From contig JBDHKD010000006.1 in assembly GCA_039586575.1 (NCBI GenBank), positions 17,678-81,677 on the forward strand: a stretch of 64,000 bases of DNA, given 5' to 3'. Shown one piece after another: positions 7,294-16,453 of the stretch. This DNA comes from G020344215 sp039586575 (GTDB lineage Bacteria; Gemmatimonadota; Gemmatimonadetes; Palauibacterales; KS3-K002). The notes beneath the pieces were generated by a model. It was not told the origin of the DNA and did no database searches. It was given only the letters and a program-made list of their open reading frames with translations. How positions within the stretch are numbered: the first letter of the stretch is position 1; every line of letters starts with the position of its first letter. Position numbers and translations under genes: made by a program.

Positions 7294-8154
7294 TTGGGAG
7301 CCGAGCCGATCACAAACCAACATCGACCGCCGGCGGAGCGCAGTCGGCCGGGGGAAGAGCCTTCGCGGGCGCCCCCGACAGACTGGCGACTCGTCGAGAC
7401 ACCGGCCGACACCGGCGCCCGCAACATGGCGATCGACATGGCGCTGGTCGATTCGGTGCGCACCGGCGGGCCGCCGGTCCTCCGCTTCTACCGCTGGTGG
7501 CCGGCCTGTATCTCACTGGGGCGTAACCAACCGGCCAAAGGCTACTACGACACCGAGGAGGCGAAGCGACGCGGGATCGACTTCGTGCGGCGCCCCACCG
7601 GCGGCAGAGCCGTGTACCACCACCACGAGGTCACCTACTCGGTGGCGATCGGCGAGCGGCAGCTGGGCGGTCCACGCCGCACCTACGAGGCGGTCCACCG
7701 GGCACTGCTCGCCGGACTCCGTCTGCTGGGCGCCCCTACCGACCTGGTCGAGGACCGCGGGCACGGGCTGCGACCATCCACCGTGCCTTGCTTCAAAGAG
7801 TTGGACGGCGGCGCCATTGTCTCCGGCATGCGCAAGCTGGTGGGCAGCGCACAGCTGCGCGAGTCGGGTGTCCTGCTGCAGCACGGTTCCCTCCTGCTCA
7901 CCGGCGACCAATCACCGACCGTCGAGCTGCTCAACGTCGCCTGGAAAGATGACCGCTCGGATCCACCGGCGGCGCTGGATGAGATACTCGATCACCTGCC
8001 CACCTGGGCCGAGCTCGTCGACAGCCTGGCTAGCGGCTTCGAGCGGCTGCTGGGGATCCACCTCATCGAGGGGGTCCTCACAGACGAGGAGAAGGCGCGA
8101 ACGATCGAGCACGCCCGGCGCTTCGCGGACCCGGAGTGGACATGGCGTCTCTAG
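7294..8154 (+). CDS. Lipoate/octanoate protein ligase family, LipM-like octanoyltransferase
   Basis: A 286-residue member of the biotin/lipoate A/B ligase family. Seen: RRPTGGRAVYHHHEVTYSV (about 99-117), PCFKEL with Cys166, GMRKLVGSAQ with Lys181 and LQHGSLLL. The Cys-x-x-Glu/Asp segment followed by the (G/M)RK-x-x-GSAQ lysine is the LipM arrangement, where the cysteine carries the octanoyl intermediate before transfer to GcvH. Its place after the gcv genes fits exactly. The only in-frame start before the conserved WRL motif is TTG at 7294, giving a basic N-terminal tail. A lipoate ligase is the alternative but less favoured. Confidence 0.85.
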   Translation: MGAEPITNQHRPPAERSRPGEEPSRAPPTDWRLVETPADTGARNMAIDMALVDSVRTGGPPVLRFYRWWPACISLGRNQPAKGYYDTEEAKRRGIDFVRRPTGGRAVYHHHEVTYSVAIGERQLGGPRRTYEAVHRALLAGLRLLGAPTDLVEDRGHGLRPSTVPCFKELDGGAIVSGMRKLVGSAQLRESGVLLQHGSLLLTGDQSPTVELLNVAWKDDRSDPPAALDEILDHLPTWAELVDSLASGFERLLGIHLIEGVLTDEEKARTIEHARRFADPEWTWRL

Positions 8155-9788
8155 CAGGGGGGCCGGCCGTCCTGGTCGGCATCCTGTGCGCCGCGCTCGC
8201 CTGCAGCGGTGATACGCCGAGCGTCGATGTGCCCGCGAGTGAGAGGACCGACGGCGGGACCGCGATCGTCGCCTTCAACGCAGAGATGCAGTCGTTCAAC
8301 CCGTTGGTGAACACCGACCAGAACACCAACGAGGTGATCTACTACATGCTGTTCACCCCGCTGGTTCAGTACGATGCGTCGTACGAGCCCCGGCCGTACC
8401 TGGCCGCGAGCTGGGAGCTCGAGCCCGAGGCGGTGACCTTCCATCTCAACCGCGATGTGCGCTGGCACGATGGTCACCCGGTCACGGCGCGCGACGTCGA
8501 CTTCACTTTCCAGCGCGCCAAGGACCCCGAGACCGCATCGGTCCTCGCCTCGGCCTACCTGGAGTTGGTCGAGTCGGCCAGCCTGATCGACTCGTTCACC
8601 ATTCGTTTTGAATTCACACGCCCACACGCCCGCCCGTTGGATGGGTTCTGGTGGGCTCCCGTGCCCGAACACCTGTTGCGCGATGTCCCGGCCGCCGAGC
8701 TGATCCGCGCTCCTTACAACCGGCAGCCGGTCGGCAGCGGTCCGTTCCGCTTCGCGAGCTGGGAGTCGGGCCAGAGCCTGACCGTATTGCGCAACCCGGA
8801 TTTCCCCGAGTCGCTGGGCGGGCCGCCGCATCTCGACCGGGTGATCTTCAGGTTCATCGGCGAACCTGCCACCTTGCTGTCGGAGGCACTGACCGGCCAG
8901 ATCGACGTCAACGCTTCGCTCTTCCCGCACCAGGCAGCGCAGGTCGAACGCACTCCCGGCGTCAGGCTGCTCAGGTATCCGTTTCGACAGTACTACTACA
9001 TCGGTTGGAACGTGCGTGACCCGCTGCTGGTCGACCGCCGGGTCAGGCGCGCCCTCACCATGGCCATCGATCGGCAACAGCTCATCGACGTGCTGATGTT
9101 CGGCTACGGCCGGCTGGCCAGCGGCACCATCGCGCCCTGGCACCCGATGTACACGCCCATCGAGCCGCTACCCTACGATCCGGCCCGGGCTGGCGATGAG
9201 CTCGCCGCGGCCGGCTGGGTCGATCGCGACGGCAACGGCATACGCGAGAACGATAGCGGCAGGCCGCTCCGCTTCACCCTCATGACCAATCACGAGAACC
9301 CGGTGCGCGTCGATATCGCCCAGGTCGTTCAATCGCGCCTGGCCCGCATCGGTGTCGGCGTCGACGTCCGGACACTCGAGTGGCAGACCCTGCTGGCTAG
9401 GCACCGCGGCCGCGATTTCCAGGCCGTCGTCCAGAGCTGGGTGCTCGACAACTTTCGCGTCGACCCCGCCGCCCTCTTCCACTCGTCGCAAGCCGACCGG
9501 CCCGGCAGCTACAACCGGAGCGGCTTGAAGGATCCAGACGTCGACCGCTGCATCGAGGAGGCGACCGCGACGACCGCAGCAGATAGCGCGAAGCGCCTCT
9601 GGGCCGAGTTCTCCATCGCCCTGCAGGAAGCCCAGCCGTTCACTTTCCTCATGTGGCTGGACGAGCTGTCCGCCGTCTCGGAGCGCCTGGAGGGCGTCGA
9701 GATGGACGCCCGAGGGATTCTGGTCAGCATCGCCGACTGGCGGATACCCGCCGAGCGGCGTAGGTACGTAAGCGCAAGGAGCAATTAA
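8142..9788 (+). CDS. Peptide/nickel ABC transporter substrate-binding lipoprotein (SBP_bac_5), copy 1
   Basis: A 548-residue solute-binding protein of the DppA/OppA/NikA family. It has a signal peptide and lipobox ending in Cys21 (CAALAC). The fold signatures are TLMTN-type lobes and the family segments LTFHL-like DVRWHDGHPVTARDVDFTFQRAKDPET and DRRVRRALTMAIDRQQLIDVLMFG. It should sit on the outer face of the inner membrane and deliver peptides to the permease encoded downstream. ATG 8142 has GGAG 5 nt upstream and overlaps the lipM-like stop; GTG 8136 is possible. It is followed 4 nt later by a paralogue. Confidence 0.92.
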   Translation: MASLAGGPAVLVGILCAALACSGDTPSVDVPASERTDGGTAIVAFNAEMQSFNPLVNTDQNTNEVIYYMLFTPLVQYDASYEPRPYLAASWELEPEAVTFHLNRDVRWHDGHPVTARDVDFTFQRAKDPETASVLASAYLELVESASLIDSFTIRFEFTRPHARPLDGFWWAPVPEHLLRDVPAAELIRAPYNRQPVGSGPFRFASWESGQSLTVLRNPDFPESLGGPPHLDRVIFRFIGEPATLLSEALTGQIDVNASLFPHQAAQVERTPGVRLLRYPFRQYYYIGWNVRDPLLVDRRVRRALTMAIDRQQLIDVLMFGYGRLASGTIAPWHPMYTPIEPLPYDPARAGDELAAAGWVDRDGNGIRENDSGRPLRFTLMTNHENPVRVDIAQVVQSRLARIGVGVDVRTLEWQTLLARHRGRDFQAVVQSWVLDNFRVDPAALFHSSQADRPGSYNRSGLKDPDVDRCIEEATATTAADSAKRLWAEFSIALQEAQPFTFLMWLDELSAVSERLEGVEMDARGILVSIADWRIPAERRRYVSARSN

Positions 9789-9792
9789 ACTT

Positions 9793-11421
9793 ATGCGTAC
9801 GGCCCTCATCGTAGGACTGGCGAGCTCGGTGCTGATGAGCGGGTGCGGGGAGGCGGAGCGGCCGGCCGACTCCGGTCAGGTTCCGGACTCGCTACGCGAC
9901 GGCGGCACCGCGGTTGTCGCCGCGCAATTCGAAGCCAACTCGATGAACCACTTCGCGAGCACCGACGACATCTCGCAAGAGCTGCAGAACTTCGTGCTCT
10001 TCGTGACCTTGATCCAGTACGACGAGGATCTCGAGCCGGTGCCGTACCTGGCCGAGCGCTGGGACACTACGACCACCCGGGACGGGTTGCGGCTGACCTT
10101 CCATCTGCGTGATGACGTCAGGTGGCACGATGGTATCCCGACGACCGCCTACGACGTGAAGTTCACGTTCGACCGAATCAAGGATCCGGCCACGGCGTAC
10201 GCGCAGGCATCCCTGCTCGCTCTCTACGACAGCGCGGTGGTGAGCGATTCCTTTACGATTGCCTTCTACCTCAGGCGGCACCCCGGGTTCATCGATGCCT
10301 GGCGCACCATCACACCGATGCCGGAGCATATCCTTGGCGCCGTGCCGGCGGCGCGCCTGCGCCATCATCCGTTCGGAAGCGAAGCGCCGCTGGGCAACGG
10401 GCCCTTCCGCTTCGTCGAGCACCGTAGTGGTGACCGTTGGGTGTTCGAGACGAATCGTGATTTCCCACAAGCGCTCGGTGGCCGTCCGCACTTGGACCGA
10501 CTGGTGTATCGCGTGATAACGGAGCCGACCACGCTGATCAGCGAGCTCATGGCCGGCGAGGTCGACGTCTACCTCGTGGTAGCGCCGGCGCAAGTGGCCC
10601 AGATCGAGGCCAGCGCCGACAACCGCGTCATCACCTATGCGAACCGCAACTACGCGTTCATTAATTGGAACGGGCGGCGCAACCTGTTCCAGGATCCTCG
10701 GGTGCGCCGCGCCCTGACGCTGGCTATCGATCGGCAGAGGATCGTCGATGTGGCACGAGCCGGGCTCGGTCGCGTGGCGAAAGGGCCGGTCCCGCCGTTC
10801 CACTGGGCCCATCACGCGGACTTGGCGAGCTTGCCCTACGACCCGGACAGCGCCAAAGCACTGCTCGAGGCCGCCGGCTGGGTGGACGAAGACGGTGACG
10901 GGATCAGGGAACGCGACGTCTACGAAGCCTCCTTCGAACTGAAAACGAACCCGGACGCGACGCGCCGGGAGATCCTCACCCTCGTGCAGGCCGACCTGGC
11001 GAAGGTCGGGTTCGATGTCCGGGTCCGAGTCCAAGAAGCCCAAAGCCTGGGTCAGGACATCATGAATCCCGAGCGACGCTTCGATGCGTTCGTGCTCGGC
11101 TGGCGGGCCGAGTTCAGCCTCGATGACCGGATCCTCTTCGCCTGCTCGCAGCTGGACAGCCCCTTCCAGTGGGCGTCGTACTGTAACCCGCGGGTCGACG
11201 AGATACTCGACCAGGTCGCGATGATGGAGGACCGCTCGAGAGCGCTACCGTTGTGGCACGAATACCAGGAAATCTTGCAGTGGGAGCAGCCCTATACGTT
11301 CCTCTATTACGATGTGCGGGCGAACGCCGTACGCGAGAGACTGCGCGACGTCCAGATGGACATTCGGGGCGATTTCATCAACGTGAAGGACTGGTGGATC
11401 GATCCGGCCCAGCGCGACTAG
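9793..11421 (+). CDS. Peptide ABC transporter substrate-binding lipoprotein (SBP_bac_5), copy 2
   Basis: A 542-residue paralogue of the preceding gene, with lipobox SGC (Cys18) and the same family blocks (DVRWHDGIPTTAYDVKFTFDRIKDPATAYA; DPRVRRALTLAIDRQRIVDVA). The two differ throughout, so this is an old duplication rather than a recent copy. Two binding proteins ahead of one permease set would widen the ligand range. AAGGAG at 9776-9781 serves the ATG at 9793. The ligand cannot be named. Confidence 0.92.
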   Translation: MRTALIVGLASSVLMSGCGEAERPADSGQVPDSLRDGGTAVVAAQFEANSMNHFASTDDISQELQNFVLFVTLIQYDEDLEPVPYLAERWDTTTTRDGLRLTFHLRDDVRWHDGIPTTAYDVKFTFDRIKDPATAYAQASLLALYDSAVVSDSFTIAFYLRRHPGFIDAWRTITPMPEHILGAVPAARLRHHPFGSEAPLGNGPFRFVEHRSGDRWVFETNRDFPQALGGRPHLDRLVYRVITEPTTLISELMAGEVDVYLVVAPAQVAQIEASADNRVITYANRNYAFINWNGRRNLFQDPRVRRALTLAIDRQRIVDVARAGLGRVAKGPVPPFHWAHHADLASLPYDPDSAKALLEAAGWVDEDGDGIRERDVYEASFELKTNPDATRREILTLVQADLAKVGFDVRVRVQEAQSLGQDIMNPERRFDAFVLGWRAEFSLDDRILFACSQLDSPFQWASYCNPRVDEILDQVAMMEDRSRALPLWHEYQEILQWEQPYTFLYYDVRANAVRERLRDVQMDIRGDFINVKDWWIDPAQRD

Positions 11422-11455
11422 CCCGGGTCGTGCACCGCTCACCCGACACACCGCG

Positions 11456-12448
11456 ATGACCGCCTACATCGTTCGCCGTCTGCTCCAGGCCATCCCGCTC
11501 TTGTTCGGGATCCTCACGCTGGTCTTCATCATCATGCAGGCGGCGCCCGGTGACCCGCTGTCGATCTATATGCAGCCCGGGGTGGCGCCGGAGGTCATCG
11601 AGCAGATGCGCGAGAACTGGGGCCTCGACCAACCGCTGCACATCCAGTATCTGCGCTGGCTCGAGAGTTTTCTGACCGGTGATCTCGGCGTGAGCCTGGC
11701 ACAGAACCGGCCTATCGTGGCGATCCTCGCCGAGCGGATCCCCAATACCTTGCTGCTGAGTGGAACGTCGATCCTGCTCATCTTCGCCATCGGGATCGCC
11801 ATCGGCATCGTGCAGGCGGTTCGCCAGCATTCGGCGCTCGACAACGCGCTGACGCTGGGCGCCCTCTTCATCTACTCGATGCCGAGCTTCTGGCTGGGCT
11901 TGATGCTGATCCTGATCCTCGCCTACAAGGTCCACATGATCGAGTGGTGGCCCGATGCCCTGAAGTTCCCGGCCTCCGGCATGGAGAGCGTCAACTACGA
12001 CCTGCTCGGCAGCTGGGGGAAGCTGGCAGACCGGCTGAGGCATCTGGTTCTCCCCTCCATCGCACTCGGGGTGTCGTCGGCGGCCAGCGTCGCTCGCTAC
12101 ACCCGCAGTTCGATGTTGGAGGTGATTCGACAGGACTACATCAGGACGGCGCGAGCCAAGGGGCTGCCGGAGCGCACGGTCATCTTCAAGCACGCACTCA
12201 AGAACGCGCTGCTGCCGATCATCACACTGCTCGGCCTCTATCTCCCGTTCCTGTTCAGTGGGGCGGTGCTGGTGGAATTCGTATTCGCCTGGCCGGGCAT
12301 GGGACGGGCGATCTACGACGCGATACTGCAACGCGACTACCCGACGGTGATGGCGACGACGTTCGTCTTCGCCGTGATGGTCGTCATCGCCAACCTGATC
12401 GCGGACATCCTGTATGCCGTGGTCGACCCGAGGATCCGCTATGAGTGA
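11456..12448 (+). CDS. ABC transporter permease, DppB/OppB type
   Basis: A 330-residue inner-membrane permease. The N-terminus MTAYIVRRLLQAIPLLFGILTLVF is the standard DppB opening, followed by a periplasmic loop and five more helices. The EAA coupling loop is DYIRTARAKGLPERTVIFKHALKNALLP (about 220-247), where the ATPase docks. The stop overlaps the start of the next permease by 8 nt (ATGAGTGA), so the two subunits are coupled in translation. Confidence 0.95.
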   Translation: MTAYIVRRLLQAIPLLFGILTLVFIIMQAAPGDPLSIYMQPGVAPEVIEQMRENWGLDQPLHIQYLRWLESFLTGDLGVSLAQNRPIVAILAERIPNTLLLSGTSILLIFAIGIAIGIVQAVRQHSALDNALTLGALFIYSMPSFWLGLMLILILAYKVHMIEWWPDALKFPASGMESVNYDLLGSWGKLADRLRHLVLPSIALGVSSAASVARYTRSSMLEVIRQDYIRTARAKGLPERTVIFKHALKNALLPIITLLGLYLPFLFSGAVLVEFVFAWPGMGRAIYDAILQRDYPTVMATTFVFAVMVVIANLIADILYAVVDPRIRYE

Positions 12449-13589
12449 GGGCCCGGGCGTGCCAGGCGGGCGCCGGAGCGGCCGCGGCTGGCGGATCGCC
12501 GCCCTGTTGCCTGGCTTCGCCCTGCTGCGAGCGGGGCGGCGCCGAGCCGGCCTCTCGCTCATGGCCCTGGCGTTCGCCATGCTGGTGGTGTTGGTGTTTG
12601 CAGGCGACCGCGTGTTGGCGACGTTCACCGCCGGCCGGCTCGATGGGTGGATCGCGTTCTTGACCCTGGCACTGACGCTGGCGGCGGTTTGGTGGCTCAC
12701 GGCCCGCTGGCAGCCGGGCGCGGGGGTGGGCGAGTCGGGCGCCTCCCAATGGACGATCGCCTGGCGCGAGTTCGAGAGGAATCGAACCGCGATGCTGGGG
12801 CTGTACCTGATGGTGGCCCTCTACCTGGTGACGCTGCTGGCGCCATACCTGACGTCATACGAGCCCAACGTCATCGCGGAGGACATCCTCGCGGCCCGTC
12901 ACCTGCCGCCATCGCCGGATCACCTGATGGGCACCGACAAGTACGGCCGCGACGTCTACACGCGGATCCTTTACGGCGCGCGGATCAGCCTGTCGATCGG
13001 CTTCATCGCGGTGGGCATCTCCGTTACACTCGGCACGCTGGTCGGAGCGGTGAGTGGGTACTTCGGCGGCATCGTCGACACGGTGCTGATGCGACTGGTC
13101 GATACCCTGATCTCGTTCCCACGCCTGGTCCTGCTGATCACGGTGATCGCCCTGTTCGAGCCCTCGATCACCGTCGTCGTGGTCGTCCTCGGTCTGACCC
13201 TCTGGCCATCGACGGCGCGCATCGTGCGTGGCGAGGTCCTCTCGCTGCGCGAGCGCGAGTTCATCGAGGCGGCGCACGCCCTGGGTCTAAGCGCGCCGCG
13301 GATCATCCTGCGACACGTGGTACCGAACGTCATGGGGCCGGTGATCGTCGCCGCGACGCTCGGCCTCGGCAACATCATCCTGATCGAGGCCGGCCTCTCG
13401 TTTCTGGGCCTCAGCGCGCCGCCCCCTACCCCCTCGTGGGGTAACATCATCACCGATGGTCGCGAGTATTTGGTCGACGCCTGGTGGGTGTCGACCTTCC
13501 CCGGGCTGGCCATCGTGTTCACCGTCGTGGCCTTCAACTTGATCGGGGACGGCCTACGCGACGCGCTCGACCCGCGGCTGAGGGTGTGA
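12441..13589 (+). CDS. ABC transporter permease, DppC/OppC type, with extended N-terminus
   Basis: The second permease subunit, 382 residues. The usual DppC core begins near residue 105 (FERNRTAMLGLYLMVALYLVTLLAPYL). It includes the GTDKYGRDVYTRILYGARISLSIG block and an EAA loop (EFIEAAHALGLSAPRIILRHVVPN). Ahead of it are about 100 residues holding a basic segment and two additional hydrophobic helices (around 30-55 and 65-85), which ordinary DppC lacks. ATG 12441 overlaps the dppB-type stop; no nearer start has a better context. The extension may be an annotation of real extra helices. Confidence 0.92.
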   Translation: MSEGPGVPGGRRSGRGWRIAALLPGFALLRAGRRRAGLSLMALAFAMLVVLVFAGDRVLATFTAGRLDGWIAFLTLALTLAAVWWLTARWQPGAGVGESGASQWTIAWREFERNRTAMLGLYLMVALYLVTLLAPYLTSYEPNVIAEDILAARHLPPSPDHLMGTDKYGRDVYTRILYGARISLSIGFIAVGISVTLGTLVGAVSGYFGGIVDTVLMRLVDTLISFPRLVLLITVIALFEPSITVVVVVLGLTLWPSTARIVRGEVLSLREREFIEAAHALGLSAPRIILRHVVPNVMGPVIVAATLGLGNIILIEAGLSFLGLSAPPPTPSWGNIITDGREYLVDAWWVSTFPGLAIVFTVVAFNLIGDGLRDALDPRLRV

Positions 13590-13591
13590 CC

Positions 13592-14608
13592 GTGAGCCGG
13601 CACGTCCTGCAGGTCGAGAACCTCCGCACTTTCTTTCACACCCGTGAGGGATTGGTGCGTGCGGTCGACGGAGTGAGCTTCAGCCTGGGTCCGGGCGAGA
13701 CGTTGGGCATCGTGGGGGAATCGGGCTGCGGCAAGTCGATCACCTGCCTGTCGATCTTGCGCCTGATCGACGCGCCGGGCCGGATCGAGCCCGAGTCACG
13801 GATCCTGCTGGGCGACCGCAATCTGCTGGGAGCCTCGGAGGCGGAGATGCGGGGCATCCGGGGCAACGAGATCTCCATGATCTTCCAGGAGCCGATGACC
13901 AGCCTCAACCCCGTCTATACGATCGGCCAGCAGATCGCCGAGGTGGTACGGCTGCACCGCGGGGTGTCGAAAGGGGAGGCGCGCGCGCGCGCGGTTGAGA
14001 TGCTCCGGCTGGTGGGTATCGCGAACCCGAAGCAGCGACTGGGCGACTACCCGCACGAGTTCTCGGGCGGGATGCGGCAGCGGGCGATGATCGCCATGGC
14101 CCTGGCCTGCGAGCCCGACGTGCTGCTGGCCGACGAGCCCACGACGGCGCTCGACGTGACCATCCAGGCGGAGATCCTCGACTTGCTGGCCATGCTGCGG
14201 GACCGGTTGGGGATGGCGATGATCTTCGTCAGCCACGACCTGGGCGTGGTGGCACAAATCGCCGATCGGGTGACCGTCATGTACGCCGGGCAGGTCGTCG
14301 AGGCCGGGCCGTGCGAGGATGTCTTCGCCAGCCCGCTCCACCCGTATACCGAAGGGCTCCTGCGCTCCATCCCGCGGGTGACGCGAAGGTTGCCGCGCCT
14401 CGCCACGGTGCCTGGCAGCGTACCGAGTCCGAAGCGCTGGCCGGTTGGCTGTCGCTTCCACCCCCGTTGCCCCTACGTCTGGCCGCGCTGTGTAAACGAG
14501 CCACCCAGGCTCGCCGGGGAACGGCGTGCCAGCCGCTGCTGGCTGGAGGAGGAACCGCAAAGGCGGAGCGCCGAGGGGTCCGGGCCGCCGACGGGGGAGC
14601 GCGACTGA
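13592..14608 (+). CDS. Peptide ABC transporter ATPase, DppD/OppD type
   Basis: A 338-residue ATP-binding subunit. Walker A is GESGCGKS, the Q-loop is IFQEPMTSLNPVYTIG, the signature is FSGGMRQR, Walker B is LLADEPT and the H-loop is FVSHDLG. The C-terminal oligopeptide/dipeptide domain ends with a cysteine cluster (GCRFHPRCP) as in family members that bind an iron-sulfur group or metal. Start GTG 13592 follows the dppC-type stop by 2 nt. TGATG overlap with the next ATPase. Confidence 0.95.
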   Translation: MSRHVLQVENLRTFFHTREGLVRAVDGVSFSLGPGETLGIVGESGCGKSITCLSILRLIDAPGRIEPESRILLGDRNLLGASEAEMRGIRGNEISMIFQEPMTSLNPVYTIGQQIAEVVRLHRGVSKGEARARAVEMLRLVGIANPKQRLGDYPHEFSGGMRQRAMIAMALACEPDVLLADEPTTALDVTIQAEILDLLAMLRDRLGMAMIFVSHDLGVVAQIADRVTVMYAGQVVEAGPCEDVFASPLHPYTEGLLRSIPRVTRRLPRLATVPGSVPSPKRWPVGCRFHPRCPYVWPRCVNEPPRLAGERRASRCWLEEEPQRRSAEGSGPPTGERD

Positions 14609-15663
14609 TGGCGGCGCACGCCAACCTTCGCGACGCCCACCCAGCCGGCGGCGCGGCCCCGCTGGTCGAGGTGCGCGACCTCGTCAAGCACTTTCCCATC
14701 CGCAAGGGCGTGCTGGCGCGGACCCGCGGTCACGTACGCGCCGTTGACGGTGTTTCGCTCGACGTCCGCCGCGCTGAGACCGTGGCGCTGGTGGGAGAGT
14801 CGGGATGCGGCAAGAGCACCACCGCAAGGCTGCTCCTCCGGCTGCTCGACCCCACAGCGGGAAGCGTGCGCTTCGCGGGTCGGGACGTCCTGCGGCTCAA
14901 CCGCGACGAGCTGCGGCGATTCCGTCGTCGCGCCCAGATCGTTTTCCAGGACCCCTTCGGCTCGCTCAATCCGCGCATGTCCGTGGGCGCCATGCTCCGC
15001 GAGGTCCTCGGCTTCCATCGCTTGGCGACGGGCAGTCTGGCCACCCGGCGGATCGACGAGCTATTGGAGGCGGTCGGGCTACATGCCGACGATGCGCGGA
15101 AGTACCCGCACGAGTTTTCCGGCGGTCAGCGCCAGCGGATCGGAATCGCCCGAGCACTGGCGGTGGAGCCGGAGTTCATCGTCGCCGACGAGCCGGTCTC
15201 CGCCCTCGACGTCTCGGTCCAGGCCCAGGTCCTCAACCTGCTGGCCGACTTGCAGGAGCGCTTCCAGCTCACCTACCTGTTCATCACCCACGATCTCTCG
15301 GTGGTCCGTCACGTCGCCGACCGGGTGGCCGTCATGTACTTGGGCAGGGTCGTCGAGCTGAACGAGAGCGACGCCTTGTTTCGGGACCCTCTCCACCCCT
15401 ATACCCAAGCGCTGCTGTCCGCCGTCCCGGTCGTCGAGAGCGATCGGCGACGGGGGCGGATCGTGCTGTCGGGCGAGCTGGGCAGTCCCGCCGACCCACC
15501 TCCAGGTTGCCCCTTCCACCCACGCTGCCCCCACCCCGCCAAAGATGAATCCTGCCGGACGCTCATTCCGAGGCTGGAGCTTACGGCAAGCGAAGGGCAG
15601 GCGGCCTGCCTCAAGATCGGAGGCACAACCCGGCCCCGACCGGGCAGTCTTGACACCTTGTGA
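14608..15663 (+). CDS. Peptide ABC transporter ATPase, DppF/OppF type
   Basis: The partner ATPase, 351 residues: Walker A GESGCGKS, Q-loop IVFQDPFGSLNPRMSVG, signature FSGGQRQR, Walker B VADEPVSALD and a C-terminal GCPFHPRCPHP cluster. Its start ATG overlaps the previous stop. It closes a gene run of two binding proteins, two permeases and two ATPases, a complete importer. The promoter for the next gene lies across its stop codon. Confidence 0.95.
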   Translation: MAAHANLRDAHPAGGAAPLVEVRDLVKHFPIRKGVLARTRGHVRAVDGVSLDVRRAETVALVGESGCGKSTTARLLLRLLDPTAGSVRFAGRDVLRLNRDELRRFRRRAQIVFQDPFGSLNPRMSVGAMLREVLGFHRLATGSLATRRIDELLEAVGLHADDARKYPHEFSGGQRQRIGIARALAVEPEFIVADEPVSALDVSVQAQVLNLLADLQERFQLTYLFITHDLSVVRHVADRVAVMYLGRVVELNESDALFRDPLHPYTQALLSAVPVVESDRRRGRIVLSGELGSPADPPPGCPFHPRCPHPAKDESCRTLIPRLELTASEGQAACLKIGGTTRPRPGSLDTL

Positions 15664-15678
15664 CTGGCTCTCTAGGTT
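15650..15678 (+). promoter_or_regulatory. Sigma-70-type promoter for the ExbB/TolQ-like gene
   Basis: A perfect TTGACA (15650-15655) stands 17 nt from TAGGTT (15673-15678). It overlaps the end of the upstream ATPase gene and would start transcription near 15685, leaving a leader of about 80 nt. Confidence 0.7.
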
Positions 15679-15763
15679 AGCCCCCGCATTTTTCCCCGAC
15701 CGTAAGGCCGATTCACCTCTACAGCGGCGCTGGTTGGCCCGCTGTAAGCTCAGGAGGTTCAAG

Positions 15764-16453
15764 TTGGGCGGAGTAACGCTGTCCGCGCTTATAGCGGTCC
15801 AGGCCCTCGGAGAGGGCCAGAGGCTGAACCTGGTTCAGACGTTTAGGGACGGCGGCTTCATGATGTGGCCGCTCTTATTTTTCGCGGCCGCCGGCGCCGT
15901 CATTATCGTCTGGAAGTTCATCGACCTGCAGATCAAGGGTGCCCGGACCCGCAAGCTGCTCGCGGAGACCGACCAGCTGCTCGCCGAGCACCGCATCCAG
16001 GAGGCGATGAGGCGGTGTCAGGAGTCGAAGGCGCCGGCCGCCGCCATCTTGCTGGCCGGCCTGCGCCGTCACGCGGAGGGTACCGAGCGGGTCATGAAGG
16101 CGATCGAGAACGCCGGCCTGATCGAGCTGGCCGGGCTGGAGCGCGGCCTGGTCTGGCTGGCGACTCTGGCGAACGTCGCGCCGCTCACCGGCTTCCTGGG
16201 GACGGTGATCGGAATGATCCAGGCGTTCCAGGCGATCGAACTGGCCGGCGAGGTGGAGGCGACGACGGTGGCGGGTGGCATCAAGGTCGCTCTGATCACG
16301 ACGGCCAGCGGTCTGACGATCGCGATCCCGATCAACATCGCTCACAACTACTTCGTGACGCAGATCGATCGCCAGGTCATCGAGATGGAGGAGAGCGCGC
16401 AGAAGATGATCGACGCGCTCCACGAGATCGAGGCGAAAACGCAGACCGTGTGA
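15764..16453 (+). CDS. MotA/TolQ/ExbB proton channel family protein
   Basis: A 229-residue inner-membrane protein of the family whose members use the proton gradient to drive TonB, Tol-Pal or gliding machines. One helix lies near residues 30-50 (MMWPLLFFAAAGAVIIVWKFIDL). A cytoplasmic coiled segment follows, then two helices with the family hallmark LTGFLGTVIGMIQAF and the G-x-x-x-A-L-I-T-T-x-x-G-L block. TTG 15764 is chosen because CAGGAGG lies 6 nt upstream and no ATG precedes the first helix. No ExbD/TolR gene follows. A GWxTD gene does, whose GTG start overlaps this stop (GTGTGA). Confidence 0.88.
   Translation: MGGVTLSALIAVQALGEGQRLNLVQTFRDGGFMMWPLLFFAAAGAVIIVWKFIDLQIKGARTRKLLAETDQLLAEHRIQEAMRRCQESKAPAAAILLAGLRRHAEGTERVMKAIENAGLIELAGLERGLVWLATLANVAPLTGFLGTVIGMIQAFQAIELAGEVEATTVAGGIKVALITTASGLTIAIPINIAHNYFVTQIDRQVIEMEESAQKMIDALHEIEAKTQTV

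Noticed and set aside
11378..12700. 440-codon minus-strand open frame opposite the permease genes
   Set aside because: A shadow of the well-supported dppB/dppC-type genes in a high-GC region; low-complexity His/Arg/Asp composition.
15865..16449. Upstream extension of the GWxTD frame across the exbB-like gene
   Set aside because: It is arginine-rich out-of-frame translation of the exbB-like gene; the GTG at 16450 fits the overlap and the signal peptide.
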